A stretch of 64,000 nucleotides of DNA, taken from Ciona intestinalis. Its lineage: Eukaryota; Chordata; Ascidiacea; Phlebobranchia; Cionidae. Below the pieces are notes generated by a model. That model saw nothing but the letters and a program-made list of their open reading frames with translations. It was not told the origin of the DNA and searched no databases. A program made the position numbers and the translations under genes. Positions 33,242 to 44,559 of the stretch are shown in pieces. The stretch's first letter is position 1, and every line of letters begins with the position of its first letter. The DNA lies in NCBI RefSeq assembly GCF_000224145.3, contig NW_004190456.2:1-64000 (forward strand). Reading direction: 5' to 3'.

Positions 33242-36200
33242 ATGAGCATCAAGCTTATATTACTTCTCTGCAGCGTTGCGATCGGCTTGGCCGTGGGAAA
33301 ACCTACCGGTAAGTTGCCTAAAACGTAAACAGTGTAATCCTGCGCGGGCCAGATAATAGCGAGCGGTGAATAATGGCTCAGTTAAGTGGAGTCGACACAT
33401 TGTACTCGTTAGAATAGGAGTGGTAAACGAGACTGACCAAATATTGTAAAGAATCAACATCGATCGTAAATAAGTAAACACTGAATGAAGTAATCAACAC
33501 GGAGCTCAAACAAACTGCCACCAAAATAAACGAAAGTTTCGTATTGTGCGCATGACTACTAATGGCTCCCACGGTCGAGAAAGAGACGAGTGTTACCTGA
33601 TACTCGATCTGGATTGAAATTAACTCTACACCGGCGTAGGTAAGGGAGTTAATTCTGTTGAATGGAAGATTCCCATGACCCTATGCGTGGTTTGGAGTCT
33701 GCTTAATTATGTGTATCTACATTGCGGCGAGTCTGACCCTTTCCTGGCGCCGTCCTAGTCGCTTGGAAACATAATTTCACGCGGTAAGGTGACAAGGCTA
33801 CACTCGACGTGTGAAAGTGGTGTTTGAATGGCCGTAATAAAAGATCACGGCCACTTGAAACGATATTCTCTTATCTTAACTTGTCAGTTAGGATTTTAGT
33901 GGCGCCCCTACCGATGTTTAAGTGTCCTTATCCATACGCGTTGCCCTGGTATACGAAGTATGTTACATCGAATATTAATCGCCTGGCGTTCCATCGACAT
34001 TTAGAAGTTACCGCCGTTAAAACACTCAAGTTTGCGCGCGCCCGAAATCCACCTGTCTTCGCGTTCGAGCGACAGGTGTTGCCGCATAGCAAGCGCCTCA
34101 TTTTTACGAGGACTCTGCTCACTAGGGAGTTGATATCTCTGCCCAACAGCCGGCATGGTGAGGCCACATACACCAACATATGCTCTCTCTCTCTCGTTCA
34201 GTCAACACTACTGTTTGCCCAATAGCCTTCATTTAATTGGATTTCCACCGGCCACGCTTTCGATGTTTGATATACTCCGTATATACCCTGATAATCGAAC
34301 CTGCTTCCCCCCACGAGACTAATGAGACATTAACACGCCAATATCTCGCCTAATTTCATTCCGCCACGCCAAACAACGTAAACATCGTGAATTCCCAGCA
34401 GCAATTTGTAACCTCAATATTTCACCCACAGACACAACGACCTGCCCATCCAGATGTAACTTATCACACGGATTCTGCAACCCTAGACAACAATGCACGT
34501 AAGTCAACACAAATTCCCTCATTTATATTTCGCTTAAGTCAACACATTTTATATATTATACTTCATATAGTATTGTAGGGTAATATTTTGAGTTCTGACA
34601 GTAACTTTACTACGTTTGAATAATTTAAACTCTGTGTTATTCTATAAAAGTAATATTTTTTATTTTGACCAAGTACTTTACTACTTTTTCATGCTTTATC
34701 TATTTCTACAGTATACTTAATAATTATTTACATATTTGATTTTAAACATTTTATTTTTAACTTCAGGTGTTTCCCCGGTTGGGAAGGTCCCGAGTGCAAC
34801 CAATGCTCGACGTTGATTGGTTGTTTACATGGGTCATGTGACCGTCCTGGACAATGCAATTGTGACGTAGGATGGGGAGGACGAAAGTGCGATCGCGGTA
34901 AGTGTCGTCATCTTTGTGACGTAACAACCAGCGTTATTATGACGTCATAAATAGAAACAATTACGAGCAGCTGCAGCGTCGGGATTAAGTTTAATAAGTT
35001 GTAATTATTTCCAGATTTACAATACTGCGAGCGACATCGGCCGTGCAGGAACGGAGCAACATGTATCAACAATTTGCTCGGTGGATTTAAATGTATTTGC
35101 CCGACCGGTTTAACAGGCACAACTTGCCAGGAGACCGCCACCACAACCCCCCCTATAACCCCAAGATCCGGGGGTAAACCACGGTGCTCCAATGGAGGAA
35201 CTTGCATTCGTGGAAACGCCGAACTTGGATGCGAATCGTAAGTATTTTACATTAATAATGTCAGAAAAAATACAAAAGAAATTACCATTTATTTTTAAAA
35301 TCTTTAAAAAAATCCGAATCTAAATTTTGTTTCCTCTCCCAGGTGTCGATGTCCGACCGGATTCACTGGACAGCTATGCGAACAAATCGTGCGTATGTGC
35401 GTTATGCGTCCATGCGCTAACGGCGGGAAATGTCAAGACGTTATTGGCAACTTCAGATGCGATTGTGCGCATGGGTACAGAGGACGTTACTGCACTGAAG
35501 ACATCAATGAATGTACTGTACTTGGTCGGCATGCTTGTGAGAATGGTGGAACCTGCGTCAATAGGTTCGGTGGTTACACTTGCGCTTGCTCGGATGGTTA
35601 CTACGGGTCGCGCTGTCAATCAAAAATTATCCAAATCCAAGCCAGAGTAACTACAACAGTAAAACCAACAACAACAACAACGACAACAACAACAACTGAA
35701 GCTACAACAACAAAATCAACAACGGAAACACTGAAGGAAATTGTTGTTGTTCCAAATTTGAAGAAACCATTCAGGAAAAACATCAAGGTCACTCACATCG
35801 TTCGCCAGGTGGAGGTAGAGACATCAAACGGGGATATGACGTTTATCCGTGACGTAGTCGACCACCAAGGACCAAACAGCGCTGAGAACGAAGCTCAATC
35901 GTCAGTGACCACAGTACAGGCACTCACTTTTGCTTTCCTGGGGGTAGCGATCGCTTTATTTATCGGCATCGTTATATTCATGTGGATTCATTGCTCAAAG
36001 AAAGGCCGCAACTTACGTCAGCGGTGTACCGGGGAGTCACCGACCGAAGAAACCCCCATGAACGAGAACAGCCGAGAGCCTTCAATAGTGAAAACCCGTC
36101 ATGCAAGCTACAGCCCACCACAATATGTGTTAGAAGAATGCCAACCAAAACCAGGATACCCGATGCGCTCTGTAGCGCTACCTAGCGACGATAGGGAGCC

Positions 36201-36312
36201 AATCGACTGTTTATACGTCGCCCTCCCAAACAATTCGACGCCCGATGTTGCATCGATGGCGAATCGTGTTTTAAACTCTCCCTCTCTCCCCGCTTACGAT
36301 GAACGTTACTAG
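33242..36312 (+). CDS. DLK: DLK1/DLK2-type EGF-repeat membrane protein, complete
   Basis: Non-canonical Notch ligand family (delta-like homologue; EGF repeats but no DSL domain). Exons 33242-33308, 34432-34498, 34767-34897, 35015-35237 and 35343-36312 join in phase to about 485 residues. Signal peptide: MSIKLILLLCSVAIGLAVG. Repeats follow at once: CPSRCNLSHGFC, then CFPGWEGPECNQC and GCLHGSCDRPGQC, which match the vertebrate DLK pair CQPGWQGPLCDQC / GCLHGLCGEPGQC (recalled). Four more EGFs include a calcium-binding one (DINEC, ~residue 217). A poly-Thr stalk comes next (~267-285), then a TM helix (VQALTFAFLGVAIALFIGIV, ~354-378) and a ~107-residue cytoplasmic tail. O-fucose consensus C-x4-S/T-C is present in CRNGATC, CSNGGTC and CENGGTC; I see no O-glucose C-x-S-x-P-C. 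An unseen 5' UTR exon is possible. Confidence 0.85.
35654..35720 (+). repeat. ACA-rich triplet repeat coding poly-Thr
   Basis: In-frame run of ACA/ACG/ACT triplets giving about ten consecutive Thr plus flanking Thr/Lys in the extracellular stalk of the DLK-like protein. Likely an O-glycosylated spacer; triplet slippage could vary its length. Confidence 0.8.
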
Positions 36313-36654
36313 TTCACCGCGAACTTTTCGTTTTTATTTCTTTCTTTTATTTTTTTTCTTGCACTGCGACTGTGATATTCGTTTTCTACCCACGTAACAA
36401 GCACGTGATTCGTTGTTAAGCGTCCATGGCAACCGTATATCGCCATGACAACCGACGGAAGCGAAGAAACTTTTCAAACTGCGTTGCTTCACATTTCTTT
36501 TTATTTCGTTCATTATTTTATCACTGTGTCTTCTGCTATGTGACGTCACGACCCACGTGACTTCAGCCCACCAATCATTACCGTTGTAAGTTCTTTTACC
36601 GTCGATCAAATAAACGTACTCTCTGCCGACACCTTGTGCTTGAGTGATGTTTTT

Positions 36655-36835
36655 TTAATATAAATAGCCAACAATTTAGACAACCCATTAGTCAACTCTA
36701 GTTAAGACAATTTAACGTAAGTGTCCTGCACAGAGAAACACAAGCCCAAACTGGTAGCAGCATCGAGTCTCGAACCCGTCAACTCTAGGTTATAGGCAAG
36801 CGCGCTAACCATTTTGCCAAGGGGCGGGGTCAGCG
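36655..36835 (-). repeat. tRNA-headed SINE, head and middle
   Basis: Reverse strand reads a tRNA-like head (GGCAAAATGGTTAGCGCGCT, GGGTTCGAGACTCGATGC), then the SINE body ending at GGGTTGTCTAAATTGTTGGC. The tail unit is missing. Confidence 0.75.
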
Positions 36836-37274
36836 GGTTGTCATTATGACGTCATAACACACCACATGGCTTGGTACGCGACAGATGGAAAGCGTTTGTT
36901 GTAAAATTTGTTTTCGTTTTCAAAATAGCGTTTAAATTTGAACATTATGCTGCATGGCATCGTTTGTAAACAACTCGATCTAAATTCGTTTAATAAGCGA
37001 CCGACAAAGCCATTTTCGGTTCGAACATATGTGAAAATAAATATTTTAATAAATACTCGTATTGACTTATAGTATGTGTTGAAAACAAGCTAGCGTGGAA
37101 AATAACATAATAATAAATTTATTTATATCTTCGAATACGGTAACAAAGATTAAAATAACTAAAACAACAAAGAAAAAGAAATTATCGCAACGCGTCACAT
37201 AGATACAATTTATAAGTTAACATTTATATTTAACTGCTAATACATTTATTAAAAAAGTCAAAAAAGAATAATCC

Positions 37275-37385
37275 ACAAAGTTACATTCGTAAGCGGGCAC
37301 GAGGTGTATGAAACAGAACACCGGTGTTATAACAACTGTCGTTGACCTGCCAAACGAGCATAAATAAATTACATTCATTTATTTA
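37275..37385 (+). repeat. Composite-SINE tail unit
   Basis: GTTACATTCGTAAGCGGGCA, GAGGTGTATGAAACAGAACA and CATAAATAAATTACATTCAT. A lone tail, 5' truncated. Confidence 0.75.
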
Positions 37386-37623
37386 TACAGGTGCGCCTAT
37401 TTATATACAGTATGGAGAGGTGCTATCACGCATTTAATTTTTTCATACAATATCTAACCTAATAATTAGGTTTAACAGCAAGGAGCAATCATCAAATGGG
37501 AACCTGTACAGGGAGATTTAAGTTAAGTGTCCCGACCCTACTATACAATGCTTCTATATTACGTTAGGAACTTAACAATTTGCGCATGAATTTGGCCTTT
37601 AGGATTTCAATTATTTTTTTTTA

Positions 37624-37822
37624 TATAGTAAGATGGGGGGAGATGGGACACCTTTTCATTCTATTTTCACATCTCATTTATTAGTAAACAAAGAACATTT
37701 AAAGAATTATAAAATCGTATCCTCACAACTCACATATGGACCGTTGTTAATTGTTTAAAACACGATCAGGATATTTGGATATTATGTTCTAACGGTGTCC
37801 CGTCTTCCCCCATCTTACTATA
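37624..37822. mobile_element. MITE, whole copy
   Basis: TATAGTAAGATGGGGGGAGA at left, CGTCTTCCCCCATCTTACTA at right. 199 bp with the usual interior (TTAGTAAACAAAGAACATTT). Both ends share the GTAAGATG/CATCTTAC variant, so the ends changed together. Confidence 0.82.
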
Positions 37823-38356
37823 TAAAAACGAATGCATGTTGAAACAACATTAATGCGAGTAGGGTTAATATTACTTACTGTCTTCATCGTTTTGGTTTCC
37901 TATACAAACTATATGCAGTAGATTAAAGTAGAAATCCACACAACTCCTGTGTTCGTCTTGTTTACAATTACAATCATGCGTCGCTATTTTAGGAACAGAA
38001 AAAGCGAGAAAGCCCAGGAGTTACCGCCTAAACCCCAAAGGAATTCGCATTAATGCAATGCTGGCTACTCAATGAGGCAGGAATAGGTATGATACACCGT
38101 CGCAGTATATAAGACACATTTACATTTCAACGACCAGGTTGTAAAAGTTATGTTGGTTATGTTATGTGTTGTAGTCGAAAAGTTGGATGGATTTAAGCCC
38201 CTTATAGGAAAGGAGTGAATTAGATTTAGTTTTTCAACGCGCGCAGCTGTTAGGTTAGGGATGTCTACGTATGTCTTGTGTTGCGCAATGTAAGGAAATA
38301 TAGACTAGCCGTTATAGAGTTAGTAGGGCCTACAACATGGTTTGCTAAGTACATTA

Positions 38357-38454
38357 TATAGTAGGGTGGGGGAAGATGGGACACTTTTAGCAGATAGGAT
38401 ATTTGGATACTATATCTGCTAAAAGTGTTCCATCTTCACCCACCCTACTATATA
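38357..38454. mobile_element. Minimal 98-bp hairpin MITE
   Basis: TATAGTAGGGTGGGGGAAGA..GGGACACTTTTAGCAGAT, a ~14-bp spacer, then ATCTGCTAAAAGTGTTCCAT..CCCACCCTACTATA. The arms are ~42 bp and almost perfectly complementary. About half the length of other copies: the interior is deleted, leaving a near-pure palindrome. Confidence 0.85.
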
Positions 38455-38768
38455 ATCGATCGTTAGGACGTTCATAACTTAACCGAGTAGTTTTTAACTG
38501 TAAACTAACCTAGCCATTTCCACAGGGATATTTGAAGAGTTTATTCCCAACTAATAGCAGACGGTGAGCCTGAACCGATATAAATTAATATTTAGGGAAG
38601 ATCGTAAAGTTTAAAAATAGAAACAAAAAGTCCCAGTTTTCTAGTTCTAGTAGCATAACCTTTAAACCATAGAATAAAGCAAGCTACTTTACTTTATCAC
38701 TTTACGTAACAGAAGATAAACACGAAACTCGTTAGTGTGTGCAATAAGTTAAGATTATCTAAACTTGA

Positions 38769-40841
38769 ATGTCTACACACGAGACTGAAGAAGCGTCTAC
38801 GTCATCGCGTGTGACGTCATCGGCGTCTACGTCTCGGTTTGATAAAGGGTGGGGGGATAGTTGGGAGGAAGATGAAGAGGGGAGAGGTCATCCGGACGGT
38901 GGAAGATCAAGTGTTTGTAGCGAGAAGATAAGAACCACCTCTACCTCCACCAAGCGGACGAGCAACGAGGACTTTGGGACTTTCCCGAGACGGGGACAAC
39001 CCGTGTCACGTGACATACGGGATGATTTTTTCCGCGACGATTTCGACGAGAGAATGGAACAAATGGTTCGCGAGTTCGACGCTCGATGCGCGCGGTCGAT
39101 TCTAGATGATGACGTCAGACCGTTCGGTGAGTTGTATATTGGTTTTATGACGTAATAATAAGAGTGTCTTAAATAGCGGTGATCGTATAGCATGGTGGTA
39201 TAAAATGTGCTGCCGCATATTACGCTTGTTTTAATTAAAGTCTTCTGCCGTTTGTTTGCTGACCGAAGTTTCGACGTCTCGGTCTCAAGGACATTTACCT
39301 ACAATTAATAATTTGCGTTGTTCAGTATCATTAGAAGAGATGTTTTGGAAATAATCGTGGTTATTACGTCACAAGTAAGGTTATAAACGTTTTTATCAGG
39401 GACTTTCCCGAGAATGGGAACGGAAGACTCTTTTTTCTCTCGCCCTCGGTTGCTAGGCAACAACAGCTTGTTCAAGAAATCGCGTTTTCGGTCGATTTTC
39501 GACGGCGATGACGACGACGATTGGTCGGTTCGAAGGCGCGGTCGCGGTTTGGACGAAGATAGCGGCGTGTTTAGTGACGCAACAGTAAAGCCACGTGACT
39601 ACGATGACGTGATGCACCTAGATAAAGCGTTGCACCAAGATAGGAAATATACACCGGAGAAATTCCAAGTGGATGTTGATGTAAAAGGGTTTAGGTGGGT
39701 GTGTGGGGGTGTATGTTTGTGTTTGTATAGCGCATACATGAATGATAATAATAACATTTATCCGTCTGGATCCGGTGCAGCGAACTTAACAGACAAAAAG
39801 TCAATCAATTTGTTTAGTATAAAAGATATCTATTTGGCCTAAATGACATCGTTAGTGTCATTTTTGAAACAAAATCTTTATTTATTTGCCTTCGAAAGTT
39901 AAGACATGAAAAATTGTAAAAACATAATTTTCGCCCATTTGGAAATAACTAAATAATATTTACAGAATTATATAACCGAATCCTCACGACTTTAAAAGAA
40001 CGTTAATAATTGTTAAAAACACGATTAGGGGTTATAGGTTTTAGGTACGAACGGTGTCCATTTTACACCACATTACATAATAAGATCTGCCAGAACAACC
40101 TAATTAAGTCTAACTATTTATAAGCACACGACCTAACCACCAGTGTTGCACAGTGCAAATGAACTTCTCGTTAAAACTGAAGGAAATCGTTTGGTCATCA
40201 CTGCCAAGTCAAAAGAAATTGATGACGTCACACCAAGCAAAATCTCAAGGTAGTCATTGATAGTTATGACGTCATAATGTGTCCGGCGTCGTGGTACAAT
40301 AGTTAGCACGTCTGCCTTTAGCGTAGAGGGTACTGGTTCAAGGTTTTACGTTGCTACCATTGTCGGCATATGTGCCCGCATGAACAAACGTTTCAAAACG
40401 TTATTGCTTAGTATGAAACAGAACATCTGTGTTATAACGACTTTCGTCTCCTGACAAACGAGGATAAATAAGTAGACTCACATTACTGACATTAACCCAA
40501 CGATATGTGCTATACATACATTACCCAATAGAAAATAAATGAAAACTTGAAAATCGTAGACACATAAAAGACACAATATTAGATGTTGCAGTTTTGACGT
40601 AATAATCGAATATTTGTGACGCGTTTCCATCAGCAGGGAACTGAAGCGAGAGTTTGACCTTCCTGAGGGCGTTGACCCCTATGACGTAGTATCGAACCTG
40701 ATGCCCGATGGTTTCTTGAGGGTGGAAGCCCCGGTGAAGGAAGGTGGAGGTTCGGTCGGTAGGAGGCGCTCCAGCGCGACGGAGACGACGGTCAGAAGAT
40801 TTTCTTCGGGGTCCGAAACTCAAGCACATAAAGACACCTAA
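38769..40841 (+). CDS. Small heat-shock protein (alpha-crystallin domain)
   Basis: ATP-independent holdase chaperone family. Exons 38769-39126, 39400-39694, 40154-40249 and 40637-40841 join in phase to 317 residues. The alpha-crystallin domain begins near residue 195 (YTPEKFQVDVDVKGF, ANELLVKTEGNRLVITAKSK) and ends with REFDLPEGVDPYDVVSNLMP, DGFLRVEAPV. It is split by two introns. The ~190-residue N-terminal arm is long for the family and acidic/Ser-rich (SWEEDEEGRG, GDDDDDWSVRRR). FGTFPR occurs twice, at the end of each of the first two coding segments. The C-terminal tail (RRRSSATETTVRRFSSG) is Ser/Arg-rich and I see no I-x-I motif, so oligomer assembly may differ. It converges with the minus-strand gene ending at 41188. 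No clear heat-shock element was picked out upstream. Confidence 0.85.
39965..40078. mobile_element. MITE fragment in small-HSP intron
   Basis: TATAACCGAATCCTCACGAC, TTGTTAAAAACACGATTAGG and GGTGTCCATTTTACACCACA. The right half of the family only, in the second intron. Confidence 0.6.
40283..40490 (+). repeat. Composite SINE, head plus tail
   Basis: Head GGCGTCGTGGTACAATAGTT..CTGGTTCAAGGTTTTACG, a shortened middle, then tail TATGAAACAGAACATCTGTG..GAGGATAAATAAG. In the third intron of the small-HSP gene. Confidence 0.72.
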
Positions 40842-41187
40842 ATGTTTTTAATTTTCTTTTTAAATTAAAAAAAATGGCAACCGTGTAGATGGAGAATGGT
40901 TTAAGGGTGGGATTATGACGTAATAATATAGATCGATTGTGATTCATCTGTTGTATAACAATCAACTTCATTTTTCTGTGTGCTTTTTTCCATAAATGAC
41001 GCCACTTGTTTTAATTTGGATTTTTTTACAATTTTGACAACCTATTAATGACCACTGGGTTGGAACAATTGTCGTTAAGTGTCTTGCACAAGAACACATA
41101 CACCCATAATGGTAGCAGAAGAAAGCCTCGGACCGTACCTTCTGGTTTAGAGGCAGTTTTGCTAACCACTACGTCACGGCGATGACG
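40842..41187. other. Convergent 3' spacer with SINE
   Basis: 346 bp between two convergent stop codons. A SINE (reverse strand, about 41015-41180) fills half of it and ends within a few bases of the minus-strand stop: ATTTTGACAACCTATTAATG, CACTGGGTTGG, GTAGCAGAAGAAAGCCTCGG, GCTAACCACTACGTCACGGC. Confidence 0.7.
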
Positions 41188-43955
41188 TCACTTGTTTAAA
41201 TCGGATGTTGGTTCATCTGGAATGTTATTCGCGTTGCGCCACCTCGCGGTTGGTAAATTTACACCGATTATCTTCTCCATCCCGAGTGTTGGTGAAGTAA
41301 ACTGTGTTACAACATCTGGGGTGTGCTCAGCATATTCAACCCTGGTCACTTTTTGTTGAACACGAAGAGAAAACGATTCCGCTTCCGGAATAGTAGCTTC
41401 ACTATCTAGAAGCGAGCAGTTATAGAATTGTGTCTGGATACGAAAGTCGAGTGATTTTCGAAATGAATCCACGAAATTAGTGCAAGGTGTAATAATGCTT
41501 TGTTGTGACGTCACTTCGCACCGTCGTATGTACGTCACAGTGACGTATGGCCTACCATCAATAGTAGTACCACGCTTACACAAAGTAGAAAACGCGTTCC
41601 CGAGATTTTTCCCCCCAGAAGTTTCGACTCCCACGGTCGTGACGTCATCAACTTTCTCACGTGACACGTACCACTGACCCGGAACGGTTTCGCTGAACTG
41701 ACGTCGACAATAATGGGATGACGTCACTGAATCCACTTCTGATGACGTCAGATGGGACACGTCACCTCTAATCCTAATAGGAGCAGGTTGGGGTAAGATG
41801 GGATTCCCATATCGACCCACACGAAGCTGATTATTAATCTCACTTTTCCTCCGTCTTTCCGAACCCCATGTTGTGGGGGGGAGGTAAGGTGGAACGTTCC
41901 GTCTTGCTTCAACCTGGGTTTTGTTCACGGGTCCCAGCAACGTCACTTCTGTTACGTCATGAACGTAGAAGAAACCTCTCGGTGAATCGACCTCTGTGAT
42001 GTCATTAGTGATAACTTCTACATCATAATCAAGTCGCGACTCGCCGTGTGCACTGTTTAAGATCGTCGAACGCAATCCTACGTCACAAACGTCAATTGTC
42101 CCTTCCACTGTGACGTCAACATAGGTTTTCTCGTGTTGGGGGATGTCCCATGAACCGTATCTTCTACCATAGGAAACCCCCGTGAATTCGAGGAAAATTC
42201 CCGGGTTAGCACCCAAATCTAATGGGGCGCATGGGGGAATTACCCACGTCATTATAATGGGGTTGGGTGGGGTTGTGAACCTTAACCCTGGCTCCCTGTA
42301 ACTTGATAAGGGGTAAAGTGGGGTAATTGGGTGCGCCGATGGGTTTCCCCTTTTACCCCTAAACCACCGGGGTAATTTATTCATCTTGACGTCAAGGTTG
42401 ACGTCATCAACATATATCAACATCTCATGGCTCCTAACCTGGGAATCCCCCAACATGCAACCACTAAGTTCCATTCCCCCCAATGCTACTTTAGCGGTGG
42501 CGAACTTTAGCGAGTCAATTCTGCCAAACGACCCCATGACCTTTTCAACTTGACGATTTAAACATTTGATGACGTCATCAGCGGTTGGGTCACGTTTGAT
42601 GACGTCATCAGCGGTTGGGTCACGTTTGATGACGTCATCAGCGGTTGGGTCACGTTTGATGACGTCATCAAGGTTGAGAGGAATCGTCAGCCACCAATCT
42701 TCCTTGTCTTCGTCAGGTTGTTGTGGAGAGAGGTCTTCTTTGAATAAATCATCTTCTGGGGTTTGGGGTGGTGGCGGAGGAATATTTATCTCGAGGAACT
42801 CTTTACTCACGGCGGACGAGTTGTGAAATTGTTGCGGAAATTTTAACTCGGTTGGTTCCATTTCTATTGCATTAGTGATGCACATCGGGATTCGGATGAA
42901 AATTTCGCGGGAATTTGGTGTCGGCAAATGCGGCAGAACTTCGAGAAAATTCCCGTCCTCAGCGGGAGACAAATAACAAGACAAAAGCCGCGTATTGTCC
43001 AACTCTTGTCTGCGGGAAAGTGTAGTCATCTCGGCAGGGTGAAGATGTAGTCTCTGCTGCGGGATTTCGATGCGAAATTTGTCGCGGATTTTTCTTTTTA
43101 TCCCGATGATCAGTTCATCGTTTCTTGGTCTTACTTCAATCTCAGTAAGCATGGGACCAGGGCACGACTGTGCGGATATTAACAATGGAATGAAACAGCG
43201 GAGTTCGAGCCGACAATTCCCAACCTGTGTGTTTAATAAAAGTTTCAATATTTCCTAATCATGTTTTTTTACAACTAACAAAGCCATTTTAAAGCCGTGA
43301 GTTTACGGTTATATAATTCTGTGAATATGCTTACTACCAAATGGGACGATCGCAGTATATACTGTACAAGTAAAATGTTAAGATAATAAACTCACTTGAC
43401 TAAGCGTAGGAAAATATTTGCCCAACACCGCAACAGTGTTCATTCGTTCACCACCTGCAAACAAACGCTGTCTGGATGGGTGAATCCCAGTCTTCTTATA
43501 AATCATTGCAATCAAATTGGATATTTTGTCATGGGAACAGATGCCATCTAACACCGCAGATTCCCGCGTGTCGCCCATAGCAACCGAGATGCTCACCCCA
43601 TTTTTTTTAAGTTGCCTAAAAAATAACGGAATTTTATTTTTTGTTAAAGTTACGAAGAGAAGGAAACGGCAAACGAAAGTCGTTATTAAAAGTTTGGATA
43701 AAAACACCGGTCAAATATTTTATGTTTAATTTACCAAAAATAAAATCTGGTACTGTGGGGTAAAATGGGACACCGTTAGCACATACCATGGGAATATAAA
43801 AAAATGTTTAATGTTCGGAATGTGTGGTTAGGATCATGCAATAGATTTACAAAAGCTCAAGTTTGTAGTTTACCACTAACCAACACATATTAACCAAACA
43901 AGAAAAAATCTTACCCGTATCGGGTGTTTAGTTGTTCGTTGTCGTAAGTTAACAT
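41188..43955 (-). CDS. Unknown protein with tandem ubiquitin-like domains
   Basis: Exons 43915-43955 (MLTYDNEQLNTRYG), 43396-43615 and 41188-43224 join in phase to about 765 residues. Two ubiquitin-like folds are visible near the N-terminus. The first, SISVAMGDTRESAVLDGI..ISNLIAMIYKKTGIHPSRQRLF, has the ubiquitin spacing (Ile helix, QRL-F, GG, Leu-rich end), residues ~20-95. The second is TEIEVRPRNDELIIGIKRKI..IPQQRLHLHP, about residues 105-180. Neither ends in a conjugation-type GG tail, so these are probably interaction modules. Then come a proline run (INIPPPPPQTPEDD), a three-fold ten-residue repeat (DDVIKRDPTA) and ~440 residues I cannot place. No signal peptide or membrane helix. I recognise no orthologue. 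Confidence 0.6.
42571..42670 (-). repeat. Three perfect 30-bp repeats plus part, coding
   Basis: Units at 42571-42600, 42601-42630, 42631-42660 and a partial copy from 42661. Each has GACGTCATCAGCGGTTGGGT and encodes DDVIKRDPTA. The units are identical, so the duplication is recent or homogenised. Confidence 0.92.
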
Positions 43956-44559
43956 GGCAGCTTCGTTTCGTCTTTTCTGTTCATTCGTCCACCTTACTTT
44001 ACTAACTTTCACATTTAATCGAATCTTTTGACTAATTGTTCTTTGTGGTGACAGGATAACGTTTCAAACCCTGCGCTCTGATTGTAATATAATCCCAACC
44101 CACAACAGAGCGCCCACTGTAGCCTATTCGAAACCTCATCTTAGACATAAAACTTTACAATAGAAGTCTCTCTGCTTACAAGTTTCGTACAAGCGTGTAA
44201 AGGCGCGCAAATAAAGCCAGTAATCGGTCACCACAGCGCGTTCTGTTAGGTAACGTTATGCAAACACACCGGTAGCTGGTAAATAACCGATAACAAATTC
44301 ACAAACACGTTTTCCCACCTCGTAAACACGAAGCTGTACTTTGCAAAACCTCCTCGAATCGTAGCTTTTGATCGGCAATCTGCAAGTCGAAGCAGTATGA
44401 ATGTAAAATCCTATAGCATATAAAAAAAGCTTTAACAATTTTGATATCGCTTTGTAATTTATAAATATATTCCTTCGGACATTATAGCGAAGATCAAATT
44501 AATTAAAACAACAAAGCGAATTAGAAACGAAACGTCAGTTGTTAAAATACCCGTGAATA

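Larger units (their letters stand above)
36313..38768. other. Intergenic with SINE, SINE tail and two MITEs
   Basis: Region between the DLK-like stop and the small heat-shock protein start. It holds a SINE at 36655-36835, a SINE tail at 37275-37385, a MITE at 37624-37822 and a hairpin MITE at 38357-38454. The remainder is AT-rich with no recognised exon. Confidence 0.65.

Noticed and set aside
34432-34897. DSL domain of a canonical Delta ligand
   Set aside because: Cysteine spacing is that of DLK-type EGF repeats; no DSL tryptophan/cysteine pattern was found in the visible exons.
40521-40829. 102-codon frame antisense to the small heat-shock gene
   Set aside because: Shadow of the last exon, whose sense frame completes the alpha-crystallin domain.
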